Below, one piece after another: positions 14,401 to 25,060 of a stretch of 64,000 nucleotides of DNA. Made by a program: the position numbers and the translations under genes. The DNA lies in assembly GCA_013400155.1 (NCBI GenBank), contig VXBM01000002.1, positions 2,526,706-2,590,705 of the forward strand, written 5' to 3'. The notes beneath the pieces were generated by a model. The model saw only the letters and a program-made list of their open reading frames with translations. It did no database searches and was not told the DNA's origin. How positions within the stretch are numbered: the stretch's first letter is position 1; each line of letters starts with the position of its first letter. The DNA comes from Helopsaltes ochotensis (lineage: Eukaryota > Chordata > Aves > Passeriformes > Locustellidae).

Positions 14401-15879
14401 GGAGAAGAGGCTCGTTGGTAAAGCTGCTCCGTTAAAGAAGTTTGGGCCAGTTGGTTCCGTTCCTCAAACGAAGTAAGAGCAATTCAGATCCAGGTTTCTA
14501 CTCTCAATTGCTATGCCCAGGTGTCAAGAAATCTGGAAATACACACAATTGTATCTGAATTCACATAGCTTTTATAAATCCATCAGGCTTTTTGCATACT
14601 AGCTCTTATTCTTTCTATCCATTTCTGTCTTTTCTTTTTTCTGATTCGAGGGAGATCAGCAAAAGGAGGGAAAGGAACACATGAACTTCCATGTGATTTT
14701 TAGCCATTGTTTATCAGCTCCATATAAAAACACCTTCAGTAGGTATTTTTCATTGGTAGAAAGAAAAATTTGGAGCACTTGAGCAACTCAAGCCTTTTCT
14801 TTTTCTTTTTTTTTCCTTCACCATGGATTTTATGGTTGGGCAAGTAAAAGTTGAAATAAATATTTTTTTAGGTTAATGGTACATTACATTTAATTAGAGC
14901 ACTAAAGCAGTTCTAGAGGTTTTTTATTTGGTCAGAATTCTAACTATAGAATTAGGTCCTGGGACCTCACACTTGTAAATAGTTTGCAAACCAACAGTAA
15001 ATATGATTGAAAAGCATTAATTTCAAAGGAGTATGAAGAGTTGCTCAAAACATCACAGAAATGTTGTTAAAATGAGAAATTTGATACAAACTCTTTGCTG
15101 TTATATATCTGGACCAAAATAGGCAAAGGGTGTACAGATTGCAGTTTGCCTTTAGCATTTTTATGTATAGCTTACATACCTTCTCTACCCAAGGACAGCT
15201 TTAACAATTCAAAATGAAAAGCTGTGAAGTGTGTGGTACTCTTTGGAAAAAAATAGAGTTTGCCAAAAGAGGACTGTTAATGTTTGCTGCAGGCTGCAGG
15301 GAGGTGCCACAATGATGGGGGCAGGGGAAAAATGCTATATCCACCAATTTGGCAAAATATTTAAAAGGCTTTAGCTGGATAAATCTACAGTATATAATAT
15401 CTCAAAATTGAAACTACAACTAATTAAATAGTACATAGCCAAAGAAATTAAAAACTGATGACACTATGCTGTTTCTCTTGTGATTTGTTGGTAGAAATGA
15501 CATTGAATGCTGCAAGTGCTGTATTAATAATTAAATATATATCACTGTGTAAAGGAGATGATTTAACTGTGGTTTAACCTCCATATCTCTCAATAGTTGA
15601 AAGTTATAAATAGATACTTTGAAAGAAAGCAGGAAAAACTTTTAAAATTATTTAGAAATTTATTTGCTTAGAAAATATTGTTGTCAATACAGATTCAGAG
15701 AGTTAATTTTTCTGCTTGGAATTACTTAATATTTATTTTAAGACAGATTTAAAATGTAACAGGCAGACATTTCAGTTATTGTTACATTGATTTTAACTTA
15801 GCTTTAGTCATCACCACCAGCACAGATGACAGACTCAGAGAGGGCTGCAGGATTTTAGGAGAGAATAAAAGGCAGTGTA
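8481..15879. other. Long unique stretch, no gene recognised
   Basis: This is mostly AT-rich single-copy DNA. Open frames at 12.5-12.98 kb and 13.87-14.48 kb overlap on both strands in locally GC-richer sequence and encode nothing I recognise. I saw no repeats with clear family identity, no CpG island and no RNA gene. Confidence 0.55.
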
Positions 15880-17560
15880 GAGCAGGAAAAGAATGAATTA
15901 AACTGTTTAGGTAAGTTGGATGTATTCAAGTTGGCAGTTTTTGATGGAACTCATCCTAGACTACTTACAGAAGTAGCTGAAGCAATTTCTGAAGCATTGG
16001 CAATTATCTCTGAAAACCCAGGGAGGATGGGGGGAGAGGTCCCGGTTGTCTGGAGATGCACATGATGCTGGATCTCTTTTTAGACAGGAGAAGAAGAAAA
16101 GCTGAGGAATCCTAGGCAAAAGAGTTTCACTGGCATCAGCAGGATACAAGACCAAACTGTTGAGCAACCATCTTGACAATAGTAAGGAGGTAAAAACATT
16201 CAATGTTCCTTTGTGATGTATAAGTATCAGGGCAAGTTCCTTGCTTTTTTCCACAGTCAAGTAGATAAGAGAAAGTCGGAGTGCTGTCATATATCTGACT
16301 TTAGTGGGGCTTTGAACCGAACTCTGTAGCATTCTGTTTAGCAGTCTAATGAGGTAAAAATAGAAGCCCACTGTAAAACTGCTCAAAACAACATGCTCAG
16401 CATTCAGCTGCCAGAAAGGGGAGCTGTTCAGGGGTTCAGCAACTCCTTCCATCCCTGTGGGGACAGTTTTCATGCACAGTTTAAGGGAGAAGCGAGTATA
16501 CTTATAAACATCTGGATGATAACGGCCTGAGACTGCTGCTAAATCCTTTCTTTGAGAGATGGATTGGAATTTAGAATTCGTTGAAGAAATACCCTGAGAT
16601 CAATAACATATAATTCAGTAAATGCAAAAGCAGACAAAGAATAAATCAGATGCAAAACATAAAATGAAGAATAACTGCTTGGCAGCAATAATGCAAAGAA
16701 TGAATGGGGAATTGTCAAGGACTGCAAGCTGAGTGTGTCAACGCTGTGATGCTGTTTCAAATAAAGCAAACATTGTTCTGCAATATATTCATAGGCTTGC
16801 CAATATGAGATGTATTACTCTGACCTCCTCTGAGGCAGGAGTATGGCACTTGCTTTTTGACTCTGCTCTTAGGAGGAAAACACTGAGAACTTAATGTACA
16901 GCAAATCCGGAATGTTTAGAAAAAATATCCAGATGGGGTTTGCTAAACCTAGAAAAGGGAAGAAAGAAACATCAGCTTTCACATAGGTGAAAAGCTGCTG
17001 GAACATAATGAGCACCCATTGTTCCCCAGGACCACTGGTTGTAGGGTCAAAGTGCTTTGTTTGCAGCAAAAGTGACAGACACAGGTCAGCGCAAAATCCA
17101 TCCTTTGGTCTTCAATCCCCCATCACATTTAAGCAAAGTCATGAACTGTGGTTTGTGCTGAGGTACACATGCATGTGCTGTGTTTTGGACATTTTTGAAA
17201 ACAAGTCTGAAAAACACATATGGGAGGTTTAGTTGTATTTATCTGGAGACCCTGCAAGAGAATGGACTAAATCATACAGAACATTGTAATGAAATAAAGG
17301 CTGGGTTTTGCTCTACAGCTTTACCTGGTTCTTACCAGGTCATTTGTTGTCATCTAGTAAGGAATGTGAGTCCCCAGCAAAGATGGTGATGAGCAGGGCA
17401 GCACCTGCAGAACAATTCCTGTGACTCACAGCTTGTGGCTGCTTGGGAAAAAGGAATGGACCTTGGCTTGGGTGAATTGTCCTTCAGGCTGTCAGTCAAT
17501 CTCCGATGGCCTAGATGGTCTCTTGACGTCTCTTACAGCCTCTAATTCTGTGATTCTCTG
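15880..17560 (+). mobile_element. Old, decayed CR1 LINE (reverse transcriptase to 3' end)
   Basis: The plus strand follows the order of an ancient sauropsid CR1 reverse transcriptase. A VFDGTHPR-like stretch sits near 15.93-15.96 kb, followed by an EAISEALAIISEN-like helix and a GGEVP..WR stretch. A tgtcatatatctgactttag block (16.285-16.305 kb) corresponds to the VIYLDFSKAF region. The catalytic pair is at 16515-16520 as GATGAT (Asp-Asp). Then come blocks resembling the downstream part (gggaataactggctaggcag-like near 16.67 kb; gtgatgctgtt..aaagcaaaca near 16.745 kb; a gaaaggctgct..gttcccca-like stretch near 16.99-17.03 kb). A 3' tail with gatggtctcttg...attctgtgattctc ends near 17.56 kb. Frames are broken by many indels, so no protein is made. 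The 170-codon open frame on the opposite strand (15961-16473) is the antisense of this element. About 17.11-17.49 kb is only loosely alignable and may include inserted DNA. Confidence 0.75.
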
Positions 17561-19520
17561 GTTATTTAAATGTCATTTTCTGTGGTCATACTTAGAGGCT
17601 AAAACAGCAAGTTCTATTTAGACTTCATGGTTCATTGACTAAAAAGCCCATTCTGGTTGGTCGGTTTACTGTGGGTGATAAACATGTAGCTAGTCAGTAT
17701 TTGATAGGGAAAAAGAATGTTTTCAGCATCCAGGTTAAAATAGTTCTTTATTTCTGTGTATTTCCCAAAACAGAAACTTGGAGAAGTTTAGAATACTAAT
17801 GAAATTATGTTAAAATATTGCTGCAATTGATGAGATGAAAAGTATGTGAAATATGAACCTGTATGGTAAGATAATTAAATCTCTTGCACGTACCTTTCCA
17901 TATTACTGAAAAAACAGAAATGTTGCATCTTAAGGCAAACTGTGACTGTAGCAAATAATTTTTAATGGTTGACTTACACAAATGTCTAAAATTAGTGTTT
18001 AGCTAAAAATACTTAACAGGCTGTTCCATACACAAAGGTATCACTCAGGAGCTGGACTCTACAATCCATGTGACTGCCCAGTTTCTCTCATGCTGCTTGG
18101 GCACTGGAAGGACCAGTTATTCAGCTGGTGCGTCCTGGTGAGGGTCTCACTGCACCAAAACACTTCAGTGATTTTGGCTGCTTAAAAATCTTTACTGAGA
18201 CCTGCTGTAGGCATCTTGAGTTCTGCAGTAAGCTTTTAGTAACAGCTAAACACATTTTGCTTCCTCAGGACCAATCTGCCTGGGTTAGCTGCATTCCTGT
18301 GTGTTCAGAGTCCAGGCAGATGTACAGATAAGATGTGCAGGACAAGCTTGTATTTGATTGCTACTTTTTCAAGTATACTGGACTGAAATATGTGAGTTGA
18401 ACTCCCTCATGTGAATGATGTAACGTGAATTCTCTGTCTAGTTACATTACAAAAATATTCCTTGTAGCATCTTGCAGGCTGTTAAAGCACAGAGTAGAAA
18501 TCTTCCCTTAAAAATGACACGAAATAATTTTTTTATCATTTACTCTTTTAATTTAACAGTAAACAAGATTACAAAATGATTGCCTTTAGACTTCCAGCCT
18601 AGAATATTTTGAAGAGGGAGAGAACATGATTAGAGGTCACAGTCTGAGAAGCTGGATGATGCTCTCAGAGAATGATTGCATTAGAGTACATGGCAAAAGT
18701 GCATCTCTCTGGGATAGTGTCTCAGACATGGGCTACATAAAGTAAAAGGGCTTTTAGTTTAGTGTAGGCAGAGCAATTAAGATTCCCCTAGAGGGAGGTA
18801 TATAATTATTTTGGAAAATAAGAAGCATCATCAAGAAATTTCTTATACCTTGCTGATTTTCTGAGTGTTGAGAGAATTTTCCGGTTTTTGATGTGTATTT
18901 CTTTAATACTGGGTATTTCTGGTTACTGTCTGGAGTCTTCTAAGGGGCCAAAATCCTACAGAAATGGAGAAGGTGTCTTAGAAGATAGTATTAAAAGCAC
19001 GGATAATAGGAGCAAAGAAGCTACATAGCTGGTACAATATAAAAATAAAAACAGCTTTAGGCATGTTGGGGTGCAGGCAAACTCCTTGCCTTTCACTGAC
19101 ATCAAGATAGGATTCAAAGCTGACTTCCAGCAGTGGGAGAAATTTGTTGTTAGTGAATTGTTGAAGTGTTTGTTTTGTTATTGATGAAAAAAAGATTGAG
19201 ATGAGCAAAAACACCTCCTGGAAAAAGGTGGAATATAAAAATATAGAGGTTCACAGAACTTCCTCTCTCACATGACATAGTTAAAGAGCTGCTGTAGAAG
19301 ATAGTTGCCTGATATGTAGTTGTTACTGGAATATTACATATTTTTCAGTTTAAATAGTGCCAGTGGGAGGTTTTGAGGCCGTGCCAGATGTCCAGCCTGA
19401 TGGTGAGGGCAGTTCCTTGAAGCCCCTCCTGGTTTTGCTCCTGCCCCTGCTCCTCACCTGGCTGTCCCTGCAGAGTGTTCCACGCCTGCTCCGGGGGGTA
19501 GAGCCTGGCAGGATCTGCAG
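17561..19520. other. Unique non-coding DNA
   Basis: No gene or clear repeat was recognised. The last ~150 bases (from about 19.37 kb) become GC-rich and leucine-codon-like on the plus strand just before the minisatellite. An open frame beginning at 19357 (+) has a run of leucines but continues straight into the tandem repeat, so I do not treat it as a gene. Confidence 0.55.
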
Positions 19521-20053
19521 TGTGTCTGTCCGTGTGTCTGTCGCTGCCCTGCCATGGCCACACTCCCTGTCCGTGTGTCTGTCCGTGCCTGCCATGGCCA
19601 CGCTCCCTGTCCATGTGTCTGTGCCCTGCCATGGCCACACTCCCTGTCCGTGTGTCTGTCCGTGCCCTGCCATGGCCACGCTCCCTGTCCATGTGTCTGT
19701 GCCCTGCCATGGCCACACTCCCTGTCCGTGTGTCTGTCTGTGCCCTGCCATGGCCACGCTCCCTGTCCGTGTGTCTGTCCCTGCCATGGCCACNNNNNNN
19801 NNNNNNNNNNNNNNNNNNNNNNNNNNNNNNNNNNNNNNNNNNNNNNNNNNNNNNNNNNNNNNNNNNNNNNNNNNNNNNNNNNNNNNNNNNNNNNNNNNNN
19901 NNNNNNNNNNNNNNNNNNNNNNNNNNNNNNNNNNNNNNNNNNNNNNNNNNNNNNNNNNNNNNNNNNNNNNNNNNNNNNNNNNNNNNNNNNNNNNNNNNNN
20001 NNNNNNNNNNNNNNNNNNNNCCCTGCCATGGCCACGCTCCCTGTCCGTGTGTC
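19521..20053. repeat. GC-rich minisatellite with alternating 41/37-bp units
   Basis: Each unit contains ccatggccac, ctccctgtcc, a gtgtctgt stretch and ccctg. CCATGG cores start at 19552, 19592, 19629, 19670, 19707, 19748, 19784 and, after the gap, 20026. The visible spacings are 40, 37, 41, 37, 41 and 36. Two unit types alternate: one with ccacactccctgtccgtgtg and a longer gtccgtgccctg end, the other with ccacgctccctgtccatgtg and a shorter gtgccctg end. This makes a higher-order dimer of about 78 bp. Because 78 is divisible by 3 and the unit lacks stops in several frames, long spurious open frames (200-287 codons) run through it on both strands; none is a plausible gene. Confidence 0.93.
19794..20020. 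other. Assembly gap (227 N) inside the minisatellite
   Basis: A run of N interrupts the tandem array, with matching repeat units on both sides. The array therefore probably continues through the gap, and its true copy number is unknown. All reading frames that cross it contain unknown residues. Confidence 0.98.
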
Positions 20054-22254
20054 CTGCCGCGCTGCCGGCAGCTCCGGGCTGAGCCCTGTCCTGATGCCCC
20101 GTGCCGCTTTGCGTTCCGGGCTCTGTGGTGCGTTTCTGTGGCAGAGAACGGGGTAAATTTCTACAAACTCCCGAGCACATCCTACACAGCTGACTCCAGT
20201 AAAGCAGAACCACATTTTGGAAAGCTCACAGAGCAGATTAATAGCTTGTGTTACCGTGTGTGGCCACAAATGGAATGGAGTTGCCTCAGCAGCTGAGGAA
20301 GCAACTGTTTCCTGGGCTGGAGGCTCCTGCTCCTCATACTTGTGTAATGCTGTGCCACTGCCAGTGAATGCAGCAGTACTTCTGAACTGTAAACAAACAC
20401 AAACGTCCTAGAGGAGAAGTACTTACATTCATGATTTCCCACCGCATTTGCAGAGACAGAAAGTGGTTGGCAGTAATAAGACACAAACTTCAAAAGAGAC
20501 TGAAGATATATGTGTCATTAATAAAATCAGTGCTTCTGTTGATTGCACTGAGAAATCACAGAGAGAACTAATGTAAGTAGCAGGATATTCCTGTAGTAAG
20601 GATTTACTGAAATAAGTCTGCCAAATTATATTTCATTTCACCTGGGCAGCTGTGTCTGATTACTCTGTCCGATGTGATGCTTTCCTTCATGCCTTTGTAC
20701 TTGTGACACTGCAGCTCAGCCCATCTTTGCCTGTGTTAGCAGCACTTGGAATTCCTCCTTTTACAAAAAATCAATTAAGCCAGTTCCTGTTCTCTGCAGT
20801 GGTTGTGTAACTTGAGATATTGCATTATCTGCTAGACAAGAACGGCTGTGAGAGCATTCAATGTGCTTCGGTGACTCCCAGCAACTCATAAGAAGGATCC
20901 AGTGGCCAAGCTGGGAAAGAATGTGGCTGGCTAGAAATCAGGAAGGTTATATTCCATAGAAGATATTTGAAAGATGACACAGCCCAATGTCTGGAATGCT
21001 AAAGCAGAAAAAAAATCAAGTAGGCACCTTTCTAGTGACCACAGACAAGCCCACAGCTGTCAGAGGCACACTGCGTACTCCCCCACTGCTTCCCCATGGT
21101 GACAGATGTCCTACTTTTGCAATTCAACACTCTGGTCATGCTAACTTATAAATTATACAAGGAAAAAACACAAAAATCAGTTCACCCATCACTGAAAAGA
21201 AGCTACCTCTAGGCTGCATCATTGTCACTGTTTAATGGGGAGGGCCAACTATATAGAGCACTTATGACTTCAGGAAAATATTAAGTGTAAGATAATTAAT
21301 TTTTTAAAAATGACGTGCTAATACATTGCATGCATGGACACCCAGACATCTGTGGATTGCTTTTTCATGGCCATGCATTTCCAATATACTTTTTTCTTTA
21401 TCTGATGGAAAGCAGAACCTTACTGCCCTATCCGATGTTGACCTGAAGGAAATGAACTGGTTAACTGGACGATAACCATGAGCATTTCTAGTAACACCTG
21501 CACCTTCTCCCTACTGACATTTTATACAAATAGATAGTGAAGCTAATCCTGAGTTGTTTAAAGGAAAGTTTTTTCCAGCAACTCTGATAGCAAAAATTTA
21601 TTTGCTTTGATTTATGAAAATTTAAAATGTTTTGGGCATAGGGGATCAAACTTTGTGCATACTTAGTAGCACTTTTTTGCATTATTTATGTCTTCAACTG
21701 CAAACAATAGCAGCAGTATTTATACTTGGGAAATAACTTGTGCAGTTCAACATGGCCTGAGCTATCTGTCTGTAAAATAAACTTTCCCCACTCTGAGAGA
21801 TGTAAAAATACCACAACAAAAGATGTTCTGAGAAAATATTTGGATGGAGAAAAGTACATAGGAGTGGCAGGCCAATCCTGGAAAATAGTGCAGTGCTATT
21901 TTCTAGTGATACAAAAAGAAATTGGCAAACTTTCAGGTATTGGGGTTTGAACTTGGGTGGGAATGATATTTTAATGTAACTGCCTTTTCCACTTACATAA
22001 GAAGTAGCAAAAGCTCAAAAGTTATGAAAGAAAAAGATGGATCTAACCCTTCCAGTCCACTGAGCACTGTGAAAAGCATTGGACCTCCTTTTCTCATTTT
22101 CATTTGAGATAACAAATATCAGGTCATATGTTTGGAAGTAATTAATCCATCCCTTATTTTTCTGAGTCATGAAAAAACATTTTTATTAATTTAGGTATCC
22201 CAGTACAGACAAAGCAGAAAATTTAAATGGACTCCTTTTGTGTTCTTCTCCTTT
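20054..22254. other. Unique non-coding DNA
   Basis: No gene, RNA gene or recognisable mobile element was seen. The first ~100 bases remain GC-rich (gctgccggcagctccggg) and then composition returns to AT-rich background. Confidence 0.55.
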
Positions 22255-22302
22255 CCTCTCCCTCTCCCTCTCCCTCTCCCTCTCCCTCTCCCTCTCCCTC
22301 TC
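22255..22302. repeat. (CCTCTC)8 hexanucleotide microsatellite
   Basis: Eight uninterrupted copies of cctctc lie in a row, giving a pure pyrimidine strand with mirror symmetry. A short open frame across it encodes only Ser-Pro dipeptides and is an artefact of the repeat. Confidence 0.97.
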
Positions 22303-22835
22303 ATTCTTTTCAAGGCATACTCACACATTTACATCACCACATCCCACAGAGTTCCACAGACGTATGTGGCATTTTGGACAATAAAAATCCGATGGCTGTG
22401 GTGGCTTTGCCATAGGTGAATATTTTTGGAAATGCTCAGTTTCTGTGCCCGCTTTTCATTTTCTGTACAAGTACTGTGAATTTACTGATCTACCTTTCCT
22501 CTATATTCTCCTGAGGTTAGATGCCATACATGGTTTCCTGCAATCCTAGCAGTAATTTCTTTGCACGGGGCCTGGTGGGAGAAGAAGCAGTTTGCAGATG
22601 ACATTTAGAGAATGAGATGATGGCATATGTTTAGGACTAACTGGAGTTGTCAGACACTAATTGATTCACATGTCAACCTCTTGCTCTTCATGTAAAGTGG
22701 ATAGGGAGCATTGCAGCTTGCAACTGGTCTAGGGCAAGGGTTGTTTGGATATTCTTCCTAATTGTCTCTCTGCATTCTATGAACTGCAATAGACTGAGAG
22801 ACCAGAGGTTTCAGTTTTGCTATGCATTTGAAGAT

Positions 22836-23790
22836 CATAAAATTATGTAATGGTTTGGGTTTGAAGGGACCTTAAAGGTCATTCTGGTTCCAATTCCCCT
22901 GCTGTGAGCAGGGACACCTTTCACTAGACCAGGTTGTTCAATGTCCCAGGCAGCCTGGCCAGGGGTGGGCATCCACAACTTCTCTGGGCAAACTGCTGGT
23001 GCCTAACCACCCTCTCAGTAAAGGATTTCTTCTCAATATATAATCTAAACCTACTTTCTTCCGGTTTGAAGCCATTCCCCCTTGTCCTGTCACTCCATGC
23101 TCTTGTAAAAAGTCTTTCTCCTGCTCCCTGAAGCCTTCTCTTTTCCAGGCTGAACAATCCTCGTTCTCCCTGCTTTTTCTCATGGGAGAGGTGCTCCATC
23201 CCTTTGATCATCTTGGTGGCCTCCTCTGGGCTCTCACTCTGCTGGTCCATGTCCTTCCTGTGCTGGAGGCCCCAGGGCTGGATGCAGCACTGCAGGTGGG
23301 GTCTCACAGAGCAGAGGGGCTGAATCCCCTCCCTCCCCTGCTGCCCATGGTGCTTTGGATGCAGCTCAGGACACATTTGGCTTTTGGGGCTGCAAGGGCG
23401 CATGGCTGGGTCATGTTCAGTCTCTCACTCGCCAGGACCCCCGAGTCCTTCTTGTCCGGGCTGCCCTTGATCTGTTCACCCCAGCCTGTGCTGATACTGG
23501 GGCTTGCCTGGACACAGGTGCAGCACCAGCTCTTGGTGTTGTTAAACCACATCACATTCACATGGTCCCACTTCTTCAGCTTGTCCAGGTCCCTCTGGAT
23601 AGCCCCATCCCTCACATTTGTCAGCTGCACCTCTCAGCTTGGTGTCACCTGCAAACTTGCTGAGAGTGCACTCAATCCCTTTGTCTATTCCATCAATGAG
23701 GATATTAAATAAAACTGGTCCAAATACAGACCCCTGAGGGACCCCATTTGTCACTGATCCCTGTTGGGGCTCTGTGCTGCTGGCCACTAA
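22836..23790 (-). mobile_element. 5'-truncated CR1 LINE, RT C-terminal part to 3' end
   Basis: On the plus strand this reads as the classic reverse-complemented CR1 3' region: tggtttgggtttgaagggac, ccttaaaggtcattctggtt, agaccaggttgttca, aaacctactttcttccggtt, ccattcccccttgtcctgtc, then tggatgcagcactgcaggtg. On the minus strand an open stretch (23787-23542) shows the reverse transcriptase palm: NGVPQGSVFGPVLFNILID, then a SKFAGDTKLRGA stretch. The catalytic FADD-type box reads FAGD (codons at 23644-23649 reverse-complemented), so the first aspartate is lost. The 5' part upstream of the VPQGS region is absent, as is usual for CR1 5' truncation. The overlapping open frames of 81-176 codons on both strands are shadows of this element. 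Confidence 0.93.
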
Positions 23791-23854
23791 GATGAATAGT
23801 GTTCTTGGTTGTTGCTTCTGTCAAAGTAAACTTATCTGTGTAATGCAGACATTT

Positions 23855-23895
23855 GAATATATATAAATAGAATATATATATATTGAATATATAAC
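23855..23895. repeat. AT-rich simple repeat
   Basis: A short imperfect (TA)n / gaatata tract sits just beyond the 5' end of the CR1 copy. It is low complexity with no coding meaning. Confidence 0.8.
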
Positions 23896-25004
23896 TGTCA
23901 TTGCAAACTGTCTTTTGGAATTTCCCATAAAGGTTTGATTACGACAGCCAGAGTTGAGATTGCTTTCTGGATAGATGCTGTGCTTGAATGACTTTGGAGG
24001 AGAAAAAAAAAAGCCCTGTCTTGAAATGTTCTAAAAGTATGAACAGGAAACGCATACTTTTCACTCTAATTCCTTCAATGAGCTTAATGTAAAAATAACC
24101 TGCCATTGCTGTAAGGTTAATGGTGCAGGCAATTTTCACTGGAGCTGGGCTGACTATGGCAATTCCCTTTCATTCCCTTTCTCCAAGGCCATGTGGTGTT
24201 TCCCAAAGCAGAGTATTGAGAAATGCAAAGCTGTGTGGATGCACATCTACATGTGAAAGCCGGAATGTTTACTTTACAAGTAATTGAAATGCATGAAAGA
24301 ATAAATATGCATTTTCTTAGTGTATAGTTGCATCTGCCATAGCAAGCCGATCCTTAGTACCTAAACAACGAGCTTGTTTTAGGAAAATGAGAAGTGTAAC
24401 TATCCTAACATCCTGAGCCCCTGTCTTTGTTCAAACCCTTAGTAATGTTTCCTCAAAGCTTCCTCCAGAGTGCTTCCAACTTCTTTGATTATTCCTGCAA
24501 CTGTAACTGAGAAATGACCAAGCTGTTCAAGCCACCTTCAGAAAGGCGTGGAATCCAGCCCCTTGTATGTATTACAGCCAGCAAATTAAAAAACCAATAG
24601 ATTCCAGTTTGTTACCAATTACATGTTTACAAAATGCTTTCTTAGTGCTTTGGCATGTATGGCATGAAGAAAGATGAGCCATTGCTGTTTTTCTTTCCAG
24701 AGCATTTCTTTATGCACATTTCTCCTCCTATAGGATTACAAGCTGGCAGAATAATGCCTGGCAGGAATTGATAAAGAATTGCAACATGAATCCCTGCAGG
24801 GCACATTGGGGCAAGTTTGTTATAGGAACAGTCTTCCTCTGTTTACATGAACAAAAGCTGGGTTTGACAGTTTCACTGATCAGCAGCTTTGGGAGTGTGT
24901 GAACTCACTGTTGTTCAGTGCGGCTTTTTCTACAGCTTTCTCTACAGTAGCAACAATCTCTCTTTTCAAAGTGGTCTCTTTCAGAGTGTTGTCAGCCTGG
25001 GTTG
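23896..25004. other. Unique non-coding DNA
   Basis: Nothing recognisable was found here apart from a short poly-A run near 24.0 kb. Confidence 0.5.
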
Positions 25005-25060
25005 GGCCAGGTAATGCTTGAGGTCCCCTTCTAACCTGGTATTCTGTAATCCTCTCTGCT
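25005..25060 (+). mobile_element. CR1 LINE 3'-terminal fragment
   Basis: The order gggttgggccaggtaatgct, tgaggtccccttctaacctg, gtattctgtaatcct follows the final ~55 bases of CR1 (gttgg..gatgatct, gaggtcccttccaacct, attctgtgattct). The upstream sequence is not recognisable, so the copy is either extremely 5'-truncated or eroded. Confidence 0.65.

Noticed and set aside
15961..16473. 170-codon open frame on the minus strand
   Set aside because: It is antisense to the reverse transcriptase region of the old CR1 on the plus strand.
17325..17345. Short inverted repeat acctgg...ccaggt
   Set aside because: A 6-bp stem is expected by chance many times in 64 kb.
19350..20296. Long open frames (200-287 codons) on both strands
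   Set aside because: They run through a stop-free tandem repeat and an N gap; all frames and both strands are open for the same trivial reason.
22227..22415. Ser-Pro repeat peptide
   Set aside because: It is a translation of the (CCTCTC)8 microsatellite.
22924..23712. 159- and 176-codon open frames on opposite strands
   Set aside because: Both lie inside the minus-strand CR1 3' region and are shadows of it, not host genes.
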